The translations under genes and the position numbers were made by a program. From Verrucomicrobiota bacterium (GTDB taxonomy: Bacteria > Verrucomicrobiota > Verrucomicrobiia > Methylacidiphilales > UBA1321), in NCBI GenBank assembly GCA_013285645.1, contig JABDHJ010000006.1, positions 53,550-117,549 of the forward strand: a stretch of 64,000 nucleotides of DNA, in the 5' to 3' direction. Position 1 is the first letter of the stretch. The number at the start of each line of letters is the position of its first letter. Positions 52,004 through 61,333 of this stretch are shown in pieces. The notes beneath the pieces are model-generated. The model was not told the DNA's origin. It made no database searches and saw only the letters and a program-made list of their open reading frames with translations.

Positions 52004-52744
52004 TTATGGAAAAGACTTCCAACCGCTAACATTATCTCGACGATAGAGATGAGACTCAATGAGATCGTAGGCTTGGTTAATCTGACCCGGATTAAGGAGT
52101 TTTCGCGCTGCTGGATGAGCACACAGGTCGGCAATCTGGGTTCCAGCAATGTTATCAGTTTTCCGCCGAAAAGTCAGGGGACACTGGAGAGCTTGAAATC
52201 GTTGGGCAGAGTTGTAGCGAGTACCTTGAGTCATCATGCGATAAAAAGCTGCTGCCAAGGCATTGTCTTCATTTTTACCACGAGCCTCTGCAGTAACTGG
52301 AAGATCGGTTTCATTATGGCCTTCGAGAAAATGCAAAATTCTCTCAAAAGTATAAGTCAAAGCCAAATCATACGGATTAGTCGCCTGCGACCCATAGCGT
52401 ATTTTATGGGTGTCTTTGTGAATGGCTGTAATGAAGAGCGTGAATGGAAGAGTCGCCATCATTTCACTCAAGGCTTTTAGAAAGACTTGTCTCTGAGCCG
52501 CAACTTGTAAGAAGGCAAAATCCCCATGAGCTTTTCGGATGTCGCGGCTGTGAAGATTGACACCTTCATGAGACCAGAATTGAAGCTTCAGGCGGGCGAA
52601 TGCCGGAACAATCTTTTCGATATACTCCAATCTTTCAACAATTACCGTGGAAAGAACAAATAGTGGGAAGTCATTGTCTATTTTTTCCATGGAGTGATCT
52701 CCACATTCATCGAAAAATGCAATAAAACGGCTTAGCTTTTCCAC
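52004..52744 (-). CDS. DUF3800 domain protein
   Basis: Protein of 246 residues with the DUF3800 pattern: FIAFFDECGDHS at about 7-18 (acidic FxDEsGd motif), LHSRDIRKAHGDF in the middle and late DNIAGTQIADLCAHPAARKL. The fold is RNase H-like and members often occur on mobile or defence-rich DNA; no activity is established. The usual Ser of DESGD is Cys here. Start GTG, no clear Shine-Dalgarno; AT-richer than surrounding genes. Confidence 0.85.
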   Translation of the reverse strand: MEKLSRFIAFFDECGDHSMEKIDNDFPLFVLSTVIVERLEYIEKIVPAFARLKLQFWSHEGVNLHSRDIRKAHGDFAFLQVAAQRQVFLKALSEMMATLPFTLFITAIHKDTHKIRYGSQATNPYDLALTYTFERILHFLEGHNETDLPVTAEARGKNEDNALAAAFYRMMTQGTRYNSAQRFQALQCPLTFRRKTDNIAGTQIADLCAHPAARKLLNPGQINQAYDLIESHLYRRDNVSGWKSFP

Positions 52745-52798
52745 GGATAGGACAGTGTTTTAAGTATACCCAAACAGACTATCGTTTCAGCCCAAAGA

Positions 52799-53596
52799 CT
52801 AAGCCCGCCAGACTAATTCGTTCTTGATGCGGTCCGATGAGGCCTCTTTTCCCAGGATGAAAGGCGCGAATTGTTTCACCAAATCCCAAGTGGACGTCTC
52901 GATGGGCCCCGGCGAGGCCAGGATGGCCAGATTGTGATTCGTTAACTCGGTTTTGGAACTGTAGTTGAAAAGGCGAATCTCCTTGAAGCCGGCCTTCTGG
53001 TGAAGGTCCATCAGGTAACGGCGATCAAACAGGCTCTTGTGCAGTTGACCGATCCAGCAGAGAGGATCGCTTTCAGGAAGCCCATGCGTCTGGTTATAGG
53101 CCGTCTCGCGGTCAAAAATTTTCCCGGTCTCCACCTCCACTCCGCCCAGATAACATCGGGCAATTTCCTCAAAATCGGGAACGGCGAACGTGACCAGCAC
53201 GCCTTGCGAGCGAAGAACCCGGTGGCACTCGTTGACAAAATTCGAGTGCTGGTCCCGATAGAGATGCTCGAAAAACGCGTTGGAATAGATCCTGTTGGCC
53301 GACTGATCGTGGAAGCGGTGAAGATTTCCGCAGTCCATGATAAGGTCCACATTCTTGTGCGGAGTCATGTCGCAGTTGATGAATTGAGGAAAATACTTCC
53401 CCTTTTTTCCGCAACCCAGATGGATTTTAAGGTCGGAAGACACCTCCAGCTTTCTCAGCTTCCGGCCACCCCGGACATTAAAAAAGGGCGTTCGCAGCTT
53501 GTTGGCAAAAGCGACCAAACCGACCCCGGATCCCAGCCAAAAGGGAGGCTTCGGTCGACGGGATGCCGCCTCAAAGATTTGCCGAAGGCTTGCCAT
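52799..53596 (-). CDS. Class I SAM-dependent methyltransferase
   Basis: Protein of 265 residues from the ATG at 53596 (a GTG at 53632 is possible). The SAM-binding region begins LKIHLGCGKKGKYFPQFINC, then VDLIMDCGNLHRF and SNAFFEHLYRDQH, the pattern of Methyltransf_11/ubiE-like enzymes linked to glycan or lipid modification. The substrate is not identifiable. It diverges from transketolase. Confidence 0.85.
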   Translation of the reverse strand: MASLRQIFEAASRRPKPPFWLGSGVGLVAFANKLRTPFFNVRGGRKLRKLEVSSDLKIHLGCGKKGKYFPQFINCDMTPHKNVDLIMDCGNLHRFHDQSANRIYSNAFFEHLYRDQHSNFVNECHRVLRSQGVLVTFAVPDFEEIARCYLGGVEVETGKIFDRETAYNQTHGLPESDPLCWIGQLHKSLFDRRYLMDLHQKAGFKEIRLFNYSSKTELTNHNLAILASPGPIETSTWDLVKQFAPFILGKEASSDRIKNELVWRA

Positions 53597-53737
53597 GCTT
53601 GAAACAGTCTTACTCGAGAACACCGCCCTCACCTAAGCATTTGTTCCGTTAATTCCGTCAAAATCTGCATCTTCACCGCATCGTCACACGACACAGTCTA
53701 GACATGCGGCTTGCACCGCGCTAGCCTGACCGAACCT

Positions 53738-55762
53738 ATGAGCCAAGAACCCGCCCACTTCGCCACCGAGCCGATCGAATCCCTCGTCCCCAAGACCATC
53801 GCGACCCTTACCGTGGATGCGGTGCAAAAAGCGCAAAGCGGCCATTGCGGCCTGCCCATGGGCTGCGCGGATTTCGCCTTCGTCCTCTGGACCAAGTACC
53901 TCAAGTTCAACCCGGCCAATCCGCACTGGGCCAATCGCGACCGCTTCGTTCTCTCCGCCGGTCACGGTTCGATGTTGATCTACTCGCTACTCCATCTCAC
54001 CGGCTTCAAGAAGATGACGATCGAGCAACTGCAGAGTTTCCGCCAGTGGGGCAGCCTCACTCCCGGCCATCCGGAGAGCCACGAGACCGAGGGCGTCGAA
54101 GTCACCACCGGCCCGCTCGGCCAGGGCACTGGCAACTCGGTCGGTCTCGCCATCGGCCAGAAGTTTTTTGCCTCCACTTTTAATACGCCCGAGTTCGGCG
54201 TTTCCGATCACCGCATCTACACCATCGTCTCCGATGGCGATCTCCAGGAAGGCGTCTCGCATGAAGCCGCCGGGCTCGCCGGTCACCTCGGCCTCGACAA
54301 CCTCTGCTGGTTCTACGACGACAACAGCGTCTCGATCGAGGGCATGACCAGCCTCTCCTATAGCGACGACGTTGCCTCCCGCTTCAAGGGTTATCACTGG
54401 CACGTCATCTCCATCAACGGCAACGACCAGACGCAAATCGACGCCGCGCTCAAGGAAGCCCTGGCCACCAAAGGCCAGCCGACCATCATCATCGGCAAGA
54501 CGATCATTGGTCACGGTTCGCCCAAATTGCAGGGCACGCCCAAGGCCCACTCTGACGCCTTCGGTGTTGAGGAAGTCGCCGCCACGAAAAAGAATCTCGG
54601 CTGGCCGGTCGATGCCCAGTTCCTCGTGCCCGAGCGCGTGAAAGCGTTCTTTGCCGAGAAGCAAAAAGTCTGGGCCAAGGAAGAAGCCGACTGGAATACT
54701 CTCTTCTCCGGTTACGCCGCGAAAAATTCCGAGAAAGCCCAACTCTGGAGCGATTTCCTCGCCAAGAAGCTTCCCGCCAATCTCGAATCGCTCCTGCCCA
54801 AGTTCGGTCCGGAAAAAGCCGTCGCCACCCGCAATGCCGGCGGCGAAATCCTCAAGGTCCTCTTTGGTGCGGTGCCGAATCTCATCGGCGGTTCGGCCGA
54901 TCTCGCGCCCTCAACCAAAACCTGGATCAAGGAATTCGGTTCCTTCGAGAAGGGCAACTACGGCGGACGCAATCTCCACTTCGGCATCCGCGAACACGGC
55001 ATGGGCGCGATCTGCGCGGGCCTCGCTTATTACGGTGGCCTCATTCCGTTCGGCTCAACCTTCTTCGTCTTCACCGATTACATGCGCCCGCCGATCCGGC
55101 TCGCCTCGTTGAGCGGCATCCAGACGATCTACGTCTTCACGCACGACTCGATCTGCGTCGGCGAAGACGGCCCAACCCACGAACCGGTCGAACATCTCGC
55201 CACGCTGCGCGCGATTCCTGGCGTCCTCGTCCTGCGTCCCGGTGATGCGAACGAAGCCAGCTACATGTGGCTCGCCGCGCTCCAGCACAAGACGCAGACC
55301 AGCACGATCATGCTCACGCGCCAGAACATCCCGGTCTTCGATCGCACCAAGACGGCCCCCGCCGCCAACGCGCTCAAGGGCGGTTACACCCTCTGGGAAT
55401 CGAAGCCCGGTTCCACGCCCGAGATCATCCTGATCGGCACCGGCTCAGAAGTTCAGCTCGCGTTCGAAGCCGGACAGAAGCTCGGCGCCGAAGGCAAAGC
55501 GGCCCGCGTCGTTTCGCTCCCGAGTTGGGAACTCTTCGAAGCGCAGACCCAGGAATATCGCGACAGCGTTCTGCCGCCTGCGGTCACGAAGCGCGTCGCC
55601 GTCGAAGCAGGCATTCATATGGGCTGGGAACGCTACACCACGTCGTCCGGCAAGTTTGTCGGCGTCGATAAGTTTGGCGCCTCGGCCCCTTACGAGCGTA
55701 TCCTCAAGGAATACGGCCTCACGATTGAACACGTCCTCGAAGTCGCCCAAAGCCTACTCTAA
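53738..55762 (+). CDS. tkt: Transketolase
   Basis: Thiamine-diphosphate enzyme of the pentose phosphate pathway, 674 residues. Motifs include SGHCGLPMGCADFAFVLW near the N-terminus, the ThDP motif GDLQEGVSHEAAGLAGHLGL...NLCWFYDDN, and REHGMGAICAGLAYYGG in the pyrimidine-binding domain, with HDSICVGEDGPTHEPVEH and a C-terminal domain. The ATG at 53738 is preferred over 53711. Its stop overlaps the next gene as TAATG. Confidence 0.96.
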   Translation: MSQEPAHFATEPIESLVPKTIATLTVDAVQKAQSGHCGLPMGCADFAFVLWTKYLKFNPANPHWANRDRFVLSAGHGSMLIYSLLHLTGFKKMTIEQLQSFRQWGSLTPGHPESHETEGVEVTTGPLGQGTGNSVGLAIGQKFFASTFNTPEFGVSDHRIYTIVSDGDLQEGVSHEAAGLAGHLGLDNLCWFYDDNSVSIEGMTSLSYSDDVASRFKGYHWHVISINGNDQTQIDAALKEALATKGQPTIIIGKTIIGHGSPKLQGTPKAHSDAFGVEEVAATKKNLGWPVDAQFLVPERVKAFFAEKQKVWAKEEADWNTLFSGYAAKNSEKAQLWSDFLAKKLPANLESLLPKFGPEKAVATRNAGGEILKVLFGAVPNLIGGSADLAPSTKTWIKEFGSFEKGNYGGRNLHFGIREHGMGAICAGLAYYGGLIPFGSTFFVFTDYMRPPIRLASLSGIQTIYVFTHDSICVGEDGPTHEPVEHLATLRAIPGVLVLRPGDANEASYMWLAALQHKTQTSTIMLTRQNIPVFDRTKTAPAANALKGGYTLWESKPGSTPEIILIGTGSEVQLAFEAGQKLGAEGKAARVVSLPSWELFEAQTQEYRDSVLPPAVTKRVAVEAGIHMGWERYTTSSGKFVGVDKFGASAPYERILKEYGLTIEHVLEVAQSLL

Positions 55763-56115
55763 TGAGCTACGAAATCCGCTTCGTGCTCGTGGTTGCGATC
55801 CAACCCGGGCAACTCGATAACTTCCGCCTCGTGGCCCACGATCTTATCGCGGCCACGCAAACGGAAGAAGGCACTCTCAGTTACGAATATAATCTCAGCG
55901 AGGACAATACCGCTTGCCACATTTACGAGCGGTACGTCAACTCCGCCGCGCTCCTGACACACATCCAGAGCTTCGGAAAATTCGCCGAACGTTTCCTCCA
56001 AACCTGCCGTCCCGTGCGCCTCGAAGTCTACGGCTACCCCAGCGAAGAAGCCCGCGCCGTCCTCGCCGATTTCAAGCCCACCTATTTTCCTCACCTCGCA
56101 GGCTTCAGCAGGTAG
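55762..56115 (+). CDS. Antibiotic biosynthesis monooxygenase (ABM) family protein
   Basis: Small dimeric alpha-beta barrel protein of 117 residues (PF03992), with VVAIQPGQLDNFRLVAHDLI, EEGTLSYEYNLSEDN and CHIYERYVNSAALLTHIQS. Members act as quinol monooxygenases or in heme handling. The start overlaps the transketolase stop (TAATG), so it is translated by re-initiation and belongs to the same operon. Confidence 0.88.
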   Translation: MSYEIRFVLVVAIQPGQLDNFRLVAHDLIAATQTEEGTLSYEYNLSEDNTACHIYERYVNSAALLTHIQSFGKFAERFLQTCRPVRLEVYGYPSEEARAVLADFKPTYFPHLAGFSR

Positions 56116-56183
56116 CCGTCGCACTCCGTGTGACGGTGCAGTTTGTGTAGCGGAGGCCTATGACCGCCATGCCTTCCTCCCCT

Positions 56184-56296
56184 CCGTCATCCTGAGCTTG
56201 TCGAAGGATCAGCGACCGGGGCCCTTTTGAAATCGAAGCCAACTGATCGCCTCCAAATCACTAGAGGCTGATCCTTCGACAAGCTCAGGATGACGG
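56184..56296. repeat. Inverted pair of 29-bp repeats (REPIN-like), pair 1
   Basis: A plus-strand unit (56184-56212) and a minus-strand unit (56268-56296) are perfect inverted copies separated by 55 bp. Transcribed, they would form a 29-bp stem with a large loop. It lies 68 bp after the ABM gene. Confidence 0.85.
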
Positions 56297-56377
56297 AGGG
56301 GATGTGAAAGCCTTTTTCTAATGCTCCTCTGCCTTCATCCCGTTAATTCCGTCTGCCTCCCGTAATTCCGTCAAAAA

Positions 56378-56917
56378 TCAGAAAGTCTGCTCCTTCTCCT
56401 TAAACAACAAATTGAACGTCGTCAGCGATCCATACGACTTCGTGATGTAATATTGCAGTTCCATCCGCTCGGCATCGTTCAGCTTCGGATGCGAGTTGAT
56501 TTTCTGCTCCAACACACGCAGGTAATCGCGCACCAAGACGACTTTCCGGAAAAAGACCTCCAGTTCAATCTCCTTGGTCACGAGGGCCGGATCGTTCGGA
56601 TGAATTACCACTTTCCCCCCCACCCAGCGCGGGGCTAGTTGCGGGGAAAGTTCGTCCTGGTCGCTTACCTTCAGATTCAACTTGTCTGCCGTTGCGGAAA
56701 CCACCTCGGCGATCAGGTCGCTCAATGGTTTCTCCAGGCCTTCCACTTTCACCATCGGCTCGGAAGTTTTCATCTCGCCGACCTGCTCATCCGTCAGCGT
56801 CCGTCGCCCTTCATTAAAGAGCACCTCCACCGACTTCTCGGTCAACATTTTGACATCACCTAAACCAAATCGTGGATGCAATACCTGCATGCCCGGACGT
56901 ATATCAGCAAATCTCAT
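56378..56917 (-). CDS. Protein with UvrD-type Tudor/DUF3553-like N-terminus
   Basis: Protein of 179 residues. The N-terminus (VLHPRFGLGDVKMLTEKSVE, about 13-32, then NEGRRTL) resembles the Tudor-like C-terminal domain of UvrD/PcrA helicases, which contacts RNA polymerase or DNA. The remaining 130 residues are mixed, with a helical end (VLVRDYLRVLEQKINSHPKL). I do not recognise the C-terminal part. The combination suggests a nucleic-acid or polymerase binding protein. Confidence 0.68.
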   Translation of the reverse strand: MRFADIRPGMQVLHPRFGLGDVKMLTEKSVEVLFNEGRRTLTDEQVGEMKTSEPMVKVEGLEKPLSDLIAEVVSATADKLNLKVSDQDELSPQLAPRWVGGKVVIHPNDPALVTKEIELEVFFRKVVLVRDYLRVLEQKINSHPKLNDAERMELQYYITKSYGSLTTFNLLFKEKEQTF

Positions 56918-57010
56918 GGCATCGTTTTAGCTAATCCTTCGCCGCGATGCTAGCGCAACCCGCAACTCCCCTGTTGTCAGGAGAAAACTCCGCGTGCATG
57001 ATTCGTCCCG

Positions 57011-57226
57011 ATGCGCTTTTACGTACTCCCCAAGGCTGAAGACAAAACGACCTACATCAACTTCGATCACGTCGCCCGCGTCACCGTCGTCGGCGCGACC
57101 ATTGAGGTTTATTTCGTGGGACTGGAAGCCCCAGTGATCATTCCCAAGAACCTGACGACTTTGAACGCCATGGGCAAGGGCATGGATCTTTCTGATTCTT
57201 CGAAGGAATATTTGAGTAACCTCTAG
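57011..57226 (+). CDS. Hypothetical small protein, 71 aa
   Basis: Not recognised. It has 71 residues with a beta-rich centre (TYINFDHVARVTVVGATIEV). Twelve bp separate it from the glutathione peroxidase gene, so it is probably co-transcribed with it. GC content and codon use match the region. Confidence 0.65.
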   Translation: MRFYVLPKAEDKTTYINFDHVARVTVVGATIEVYFVGLEAPVIIPKNLTTLNAMGKGMDLSDSSKEYLSNL

Positions 57227-57238
57227 CGTCTGATCTTC

Positions 57239-57781
57239 ATGCGCTCATTTATTTATAGCCTGGCCCTTATTATCCTCACCTCCATGACTGCCTCCGCCGA
57301 TCCCGTCCAATCGCTCTACGACCTCAAGGTCAATTCGCTCGACGGTAAACCAGCCGACCTCGCCCAGTACAAGGGCCACGTCACCCTGGTCGTCAATGTG
57401 GCCTCCCATTGTGGATTTACTCCGCAGTACGCCGGCCTGGAAAAACTTTACACGGACTACAAAGACAAGGGCTTCTTCATTCTCGCTTTTCCCTCCAACG
57501 ATTTTGGCGGTCAGGAACCCGGCTCGCCTGCGGAAATCGCCACCTTCTGCTCGACCAAGTACAATGTCACCTTCCCAATGTTCGAGAAAGTCGTCACCAA
57601 AAAGGGAGACACTGAAGCTCCGGTCTATCAATTCCTGACCACTGGTTTTCCTCCGCCTTCCTGGAACTTCTGCAAATATCTCATCGATCCCACCGGCAAG
57701 GTCCTCAAGTTTTTCCCGAGCAAAGTGAAGCCGGATGACAAGGAACTGACCGACGCGATTGATGCGGCCATTAAAGGGTAA
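57239..57781 (+). CDS. Glutathione peroxidase-like protein, exported
   Basis: Thiol peroxidase of 180 residues reducing hydrogen or lipid peroxides. The catalytic tetrad is intact: Cys58 (NVASHCGFT), Gln92 (DFGGQEPGS), Trp142 and Asn143 (PSWNF). A 20-residue signal peptide (SLALIILTSMTASA) indicates export to the periplasm, less common for this family, which is usually cytoplasmic. Likely reductant is thioredoxin-like rather than glutathione. Confidence 0.92.
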   Translation: MRSFIYSLALIILTSMTASADPVQSLYDLKVNSLDGKPADLAQYKGHVTLVVNVASHCGFTPQYAGLEKLYTDYKDKGFFILAFPSNDFGGQEPGSPAEIATFCSTKYNVTFPMFEKVVTKKGDTEAPVYQFLTTGFPPPSWNFCKYLIDPTGKVLKFFPSKVKPDDKELTDAIDAAIKG

Positions 57782-57823
57782 GCAGCCCTTTGCCGCTGTC
57801 GCCAAAGCCTCCCACAAAACGAT

Positions 57824-57978
57824 TCGTCATCCTGAGCTTGTCGAAGGATCAGACTCGTTCACACGGTGAGGTTCCAACTCACGAATCTTAAAAGTGCCTG
57901 ACAACCGATGTAGGAAGTCGGAAACCGGATAGCAACGGTGAATGCGAGTCTGATCCTTCGACAAGCTCAGGATGACGG
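57824..57978. repeat. Inverted pair of 29-bp repeats (REPIN-like), pair 2
   Basis: Plus-strand unit at 57824-57852 and minus-strand unit at 57950-57978, separated by 97 bp. The first unit differs from consensus at its first bases. It follows the peroxidase stop by 42 bp. Together with 56184-56296 it shows the same head-to-head arrangement twice within 2 kb. Confidence 0.82.
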
Positions 57979-58015
57979 AGTTGAAAGAGGGCATATGACT
58001 CTCCGTGTAAAAGCA

Positions 58016-58048
58016 AAAGCCTCCTCGCTGATTAAGCGAAGAGGCTTT
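58016..58048 (-). terminator. Terminator of the sulfate-binding protein gene
   Basis: On the minus strand AAAGCCTC...TCGCT pairs with AGCGA...GAGGCTTT and is followed by T-rich sequence. It lies 18 bp downstream of the stop of the gene at 58067-59074. Confidence 0.7.
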
Positions 58049-58066
58049 GCCATTTAATGTTTGGTC

Positions 58067-59074
58067 TTATTTCGCTGCCGTTGCAGGCGCCTTATAAATC
58101 TCGTCGAAGACGCCGCCGTCTCCGAAATAATCCTTCTGCACCTTGTCCCATGGCCCAAATTGCTCGGCTTCCGTGAAGAGTTTGATGGGAGGGTACTGGC
58201 TGGAATACTTAGCCAGCACGGCCTTATCGCGGGGCCGATAGTAATTGCGGGCGATCACGTCCTGCCCTTCCGGCGAATAAAGATACTGGAGGTAAGCGAC
58301 GGCCACATCGCGCGTACCGTGTTTATCCACATTGGCATCAACCACGGCCACCGGCGGCTCGGCCAGAATCGTCTGGCTCGGGTAAACGATTTCAAACTGA
58401 TCCGGTGCGCCCTTCACGCTGAGGAGCGCCTCGTTTTCCCAAGCGATGAGAACGTCGCCCTCGCCCCGCTCGGTGAACGTCACCGTTGAACCGCGTGCGC
58501 CGGTATCGAGCACCTTCACGTTACCGTAGAGCGCCTTGACGAACGCCTTCGGCTCTTGACCCGTATTTTTCGCGTAACCATAAGCGGCCAGGAAATTCCA
58601 GCGAGCACCGCCCGATGTCTTCGGATTCGGCGTCACCACTTCAATGCCTGATTTGACGAGGTCCGGCCAATCCTTGACGCCCTTCGGATTCCCTTTGCGC
58701 ACCAGGAACACGATGGTCGAGGTATAAGGCGTGCTGTGATCTGGATAAAGGCCTTCCCATTTCGGGTTGATGGTATGCGCCGTATTCACAATCGAGTTGA
58801 TGTCCGGCGGCAACCCAAGCGTCACGACATCCGCCGACAACCCGTCGATGACCGCGCGAGCCTGCTTACCCGAACCGCCATGCGACTGCGTAATCGTGAC
58901 ATCATCGCCCGTCTTCTTTTTCCAGTAGTCAGCGAAGACTTGGTTGTAGTCTTGATAAAGTTCCCGCGTGGGATCGTAGGAGACGTTGAGGAGGGCGACA
59001 TCCTTGGCGGGTGCGAGCGAAACACTAAAACCAAGCGCCAAGGTAACGAGGACGGGGGTAAGTATCTTTTTCAT
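58067..59074 (-). CDS. sbp: Sulfate ABC transporter substrate-binding protein
   Basis: Periplasmic protein of 335 residues that binds sulfate or thiosulfate. Signal peptide at 1-24 (ending LAPAK), then the family opening [40 protein letters not shown] and [19 protein letters not shown]. The permease (CysT, CysW) and ATPase (CysA) genes are not adjacent, so this is an orphan binding protein or the rest is elsewhere. A 19-bp inverted sequence (GTCTA/TAGAC at 59078-59096) sits just before the start and might be regulatory. Confidence 0.93.
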   Translation of the reverse strand: MKKILTPVLVTLALGFSVSLAPAKDVALLNVSYDPTRELYQDYNQVFADYWKKKTGDDVTITQSHGGSGKQARAVIDGLSADVVTLGLPPDINSIVNTAHTINPKWEGLYPDHSTPYTSTIVFLVRKGNPKGVKDWPDLVKSGIEVVTPNPKTSGGARWNFLAAYGYAKNTGQEPKAFVKALYGNVKVLDTGARGSTVTFTERGEGDVLIAWENEALLSVKGAPDQFEIVYPSQTILAEPPVAVVDANVDKHGTRDVAVAYLQYLYSPEGQDVIARNYYRPRDKAVLAKYSSQYPPIKLFTEAEQFGPWDKVQKDYFGDGGVFDEIYKAPATAAK

Positions 59075-59207
59075 ATTGTCTATAATGTCAGTAGACTTAT
59101 ATTACTTTTGTTTTTTGTCAAGCGTTCTATCGATTTATGGTGGCAATTTTATTTTGCAACTCGTTGTTAAGAGATACCTTTCCAATAATAAATTAATTTT
59201 ATTCCTT

Positions 59208-59564
59208 ATGCCCATATCATCCCTGCTTCAAACCATTCTGCTCCTCACCGCCTCCAATGCTTTTATGACTTTCGCATGGTACGGCCACCTCAAATACTTC
59301 CACGATAAGTCCCTCTGGGTCGTGATCCTCATCGCGTGGGGTATCGCCTTTTTCGAATACTGTTTTCAGGTTCCCGCCAATCGCATCGGCTTCAAGGTGC
59401 TCGACGGTTACCAGCTTAAAATCCTCCAGGAGATTATCACCCTCGTCATCTTCGTGATTTTCGCCAAGGTGGTTCTCGACGAAAATATCAAATGGAATTA
59501 CATGGTCAGTTTTGCGTTTTTGGCCGGGGCAGCGTGGTTCGCTTTTGCGTATAAATCGAGTTGA
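59208..59564 (+). CDS. DUF486 family membrane protein
   Basis: Protein of 118 residues with four membrane helices, matching DUF486/DMT-like: SNAFMTFAWYGHLKYFHDKS, FFEYCFQVPANRIGF and QLKILQEIITLVIFVIFA. The ATG at 59208 is preferred; the frame is open upstream through the AT-rich promoter region. Function unknown; related to drug/metabolite transporters. Confidence 0.85.
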   Translation: MPISSLLQTILLLTASNAFMTFAWYGHLKYFHDKSLWVVILIAWGIAFFEYCFQVPANRIGFKVLDGYQLKILQEIITLVIFVIFAKVVLDENIKWNYMVSFAFLAGAAWFAFAYKSS

Positions 59565-59631
59565 GTCGGACCATTCCTTGCAAAGCGCGGATTGCTAACG
59601 CGCGTACCTTGGGTATAGTCAACCTCCCATC

Positions 59632-60522
59632 ATGTCCTCTTCATCTGCTCCCTATCGCGGTACTTATACCGCTCTCATCACTCCCTTCCGCAATGACCGG
59701 GTGGATGAAAAAGCGTTCACTCAGTTGCTGGAAGAACAGGTCGCAGCCGGCATTGATGGCGTCATCCCCGTCGGCACCACGGGCGAGTCCGCCACGCTTT
59801 CCACCGAGGAACATCTCCGCGTTATTGAGCTGGCGGTACAGGTCGTCAAGGGACGCATCAAGGTCATCGCCGGTACCGGCTCCAACAACACGACCGAGGC
59901 GATCTATTACACGCAGGAGTCTGAAAAGCTGGGTGCGGACGGCGTCCTCATCGTCGCTCCCTACTACAATAAGCCCACGCAAGCCGGGGTCTTTGCCCAC
60001 TACGCCAAGCTCGCGGAGTGCACCAAGTTGCCGATCATCACCTACAGCATCCCGGGCCGGTGCGGGATCGAGATTTCGCTCGATACCATGGCCAGCCTCG
60101 CTGCCAAGTTTCCCAATATTGTCGCGATCAAGGAGGCAGGTGGCTCCATCGAACGCTTCAGCCAATTGCGTCAGGTGTTGCCGGATAATATCGCGATCCT
60201 GAGCGGCGACGATTCCATGACGTTGCCCGCCATGGCAGTCGGCGCGACCGGCGTCATCAGCGTCGCCTCCAACTTGATTCCGAAGGAAGTCGGCGACATG
60301 GTTCGCGCAGCCCTAGCTGGTCATGCTGCCGAAGCTGAACGCCAGCACCGCAAGCTCTACCCCATCTTCCGCGATCTCTTCATCGAATCGAATCCGGTTC
60401 CCACCAAGGTCGCCATCGCCCGCAAGGGTTGGATGACCGAGGACGTGCGCCTCCCGCTCGTTCCTCTGCAACCGCAAAGTCGCACGAAGCTCGAAGCCAC
60501 GCTCAAGAGTTTGGGCCTCTAA
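59632..60522 (+). CDS. dapA: 4-Hydroxy-tetrahydrodipicolinate synthase
   Basis: Aldolase condensing pyruvate with aspartate semialdehyde, first step of the diaminopimelate/lysine branch; 296 residues. The Schiff-base lysine is in VAIKEAGGSIERF, the tyrosine in TYSIPGRCGIEI, and GTTGESATLSTEEHLRVIE opens the active site. Followed by dapB with 7 bp between them. Confidence 0.97.
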   Translation: MSSSSAPYRGTYTALITPFRNDRVDEKAFTQLLEEQVAAGIDGVIPVGTTGESATLSTEEHLRVIELAVQVVKGRIKVIAGTGSNNTTEAIYYTQESEKLGADGVLIVAPYYNKPTQAGVFAHYAKLAECTKLPIITYSIPGRCGIEISLDTMASLAAKFPNIVAIKEAGGSIERFSQLRQVLPDNIAILSGDDSMTLPAMAVGATGVISVASNLIPKEVGDMVRAALAGHAAEAERQHRKLYPIFRDLFIESNPVPTKVAIARKGWMTEDVRLPLVPLQPQSRTKLEATLKSLGL

Positions 60523-60529
60523 GGATGTT

Positions 60530-61279
60530 ATGAGCACCGAAAAAACACGCATCGTTATCGTAGGATCCAAGGGCCGCATGGGCGAAGCCCTCCTGCGCCT
60601 CGCGGGCCAAAATCCCCAACTCGAAGTCGTCGGAGCAATCGACAAGGGCGACAACCTCCTTGATGTCATCGACCGTTGCGACACGCTGATCGAATTCGCG
60701 CACCACTCTCTCTCCGGCGATCTCGCCAAGACCGTCGCGGACCACGGCAAGGCCCTCGTCATCGGCACGACCGGTCACACTGACGACGAACGCAAGGCCA
60801 TCTCTGCGGTCGCGCAACGCATCCCCATCGTCTTCGCGCCCAATTACTCGATCGGCGTAAATCTCCTGTTTTATCTGACGCAAATCGCCGCCGAGACGCT
60901 CGGCGAGAATTACGACCAGGAAATCGTTGAGATGCATCATCGCCTCAAGATCGATTCCCCGAGCGGCACGGCGAGACGTCTAGCCGAGATCCTCGCCAAG
61001 GCCGATGGCGGCACGTATGAAGAGCTGACCAAGCATGGTCGCCATGGCGATGTCGGGGCACGCCCCAAGCGCGAGATCGGCATGCACGCCCTGCGCGGCG
61101 GCGACGTCGTCGGCGACCACACTGTGCACTTCGCCAACATCGGCGAGCGAATCGAACTCACGCATCGAGCCTCCAGCCGCGACACTTTTGCCTCGGGCGC
61201 CCTCCGCGCCGCCCAATGGGTCCGCACCCAAAAGCCCGGCCTCTACTCCATGCAGGAAGTGCTGGGCTTTAAGCGGTAA
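60530..61279 (+). CDS. dapB: 4-Hydroxy-tetrahydrodipicolinate reductase
   Basis: NAD(P)H-dependent reductase, second step of the branch, 249 residues. Cofactor motif IVGSKGRMGEALLRL, GTTGHTDDER, and the catalytic EMHHRLKIDSPSGTARRL with the His and Lys. Same operon as dapA. Confidence 0.97.
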   Translation: MSTEKTRIVIVGSKGRMGEALLRLAGQNPQLEVVGAIDKGDNLLDVIDRCDTLIEFAHHSLSGDLAKTVADHGKALVIGTTGHTDDERKAISAVAQRIPIVFAPNYSIGVNLLFYLTQIAAETLGENYDQEIVEMHHRLKIDSPSGTARRLAEILAKADGGTYEELTKHGRHGDVGARPKREIGMHALRGGDVVGDHTVHFANIGERIELTHRASSRDTFASGALRAAQWVRTQKPGLYSMQEVLGFKR

Positions 61280-61333
61280 CTTCATTCCATACACCCGGCT
61301 TGTTCGTTCGGCGTTAAAGTGTATCCTTCAAGC

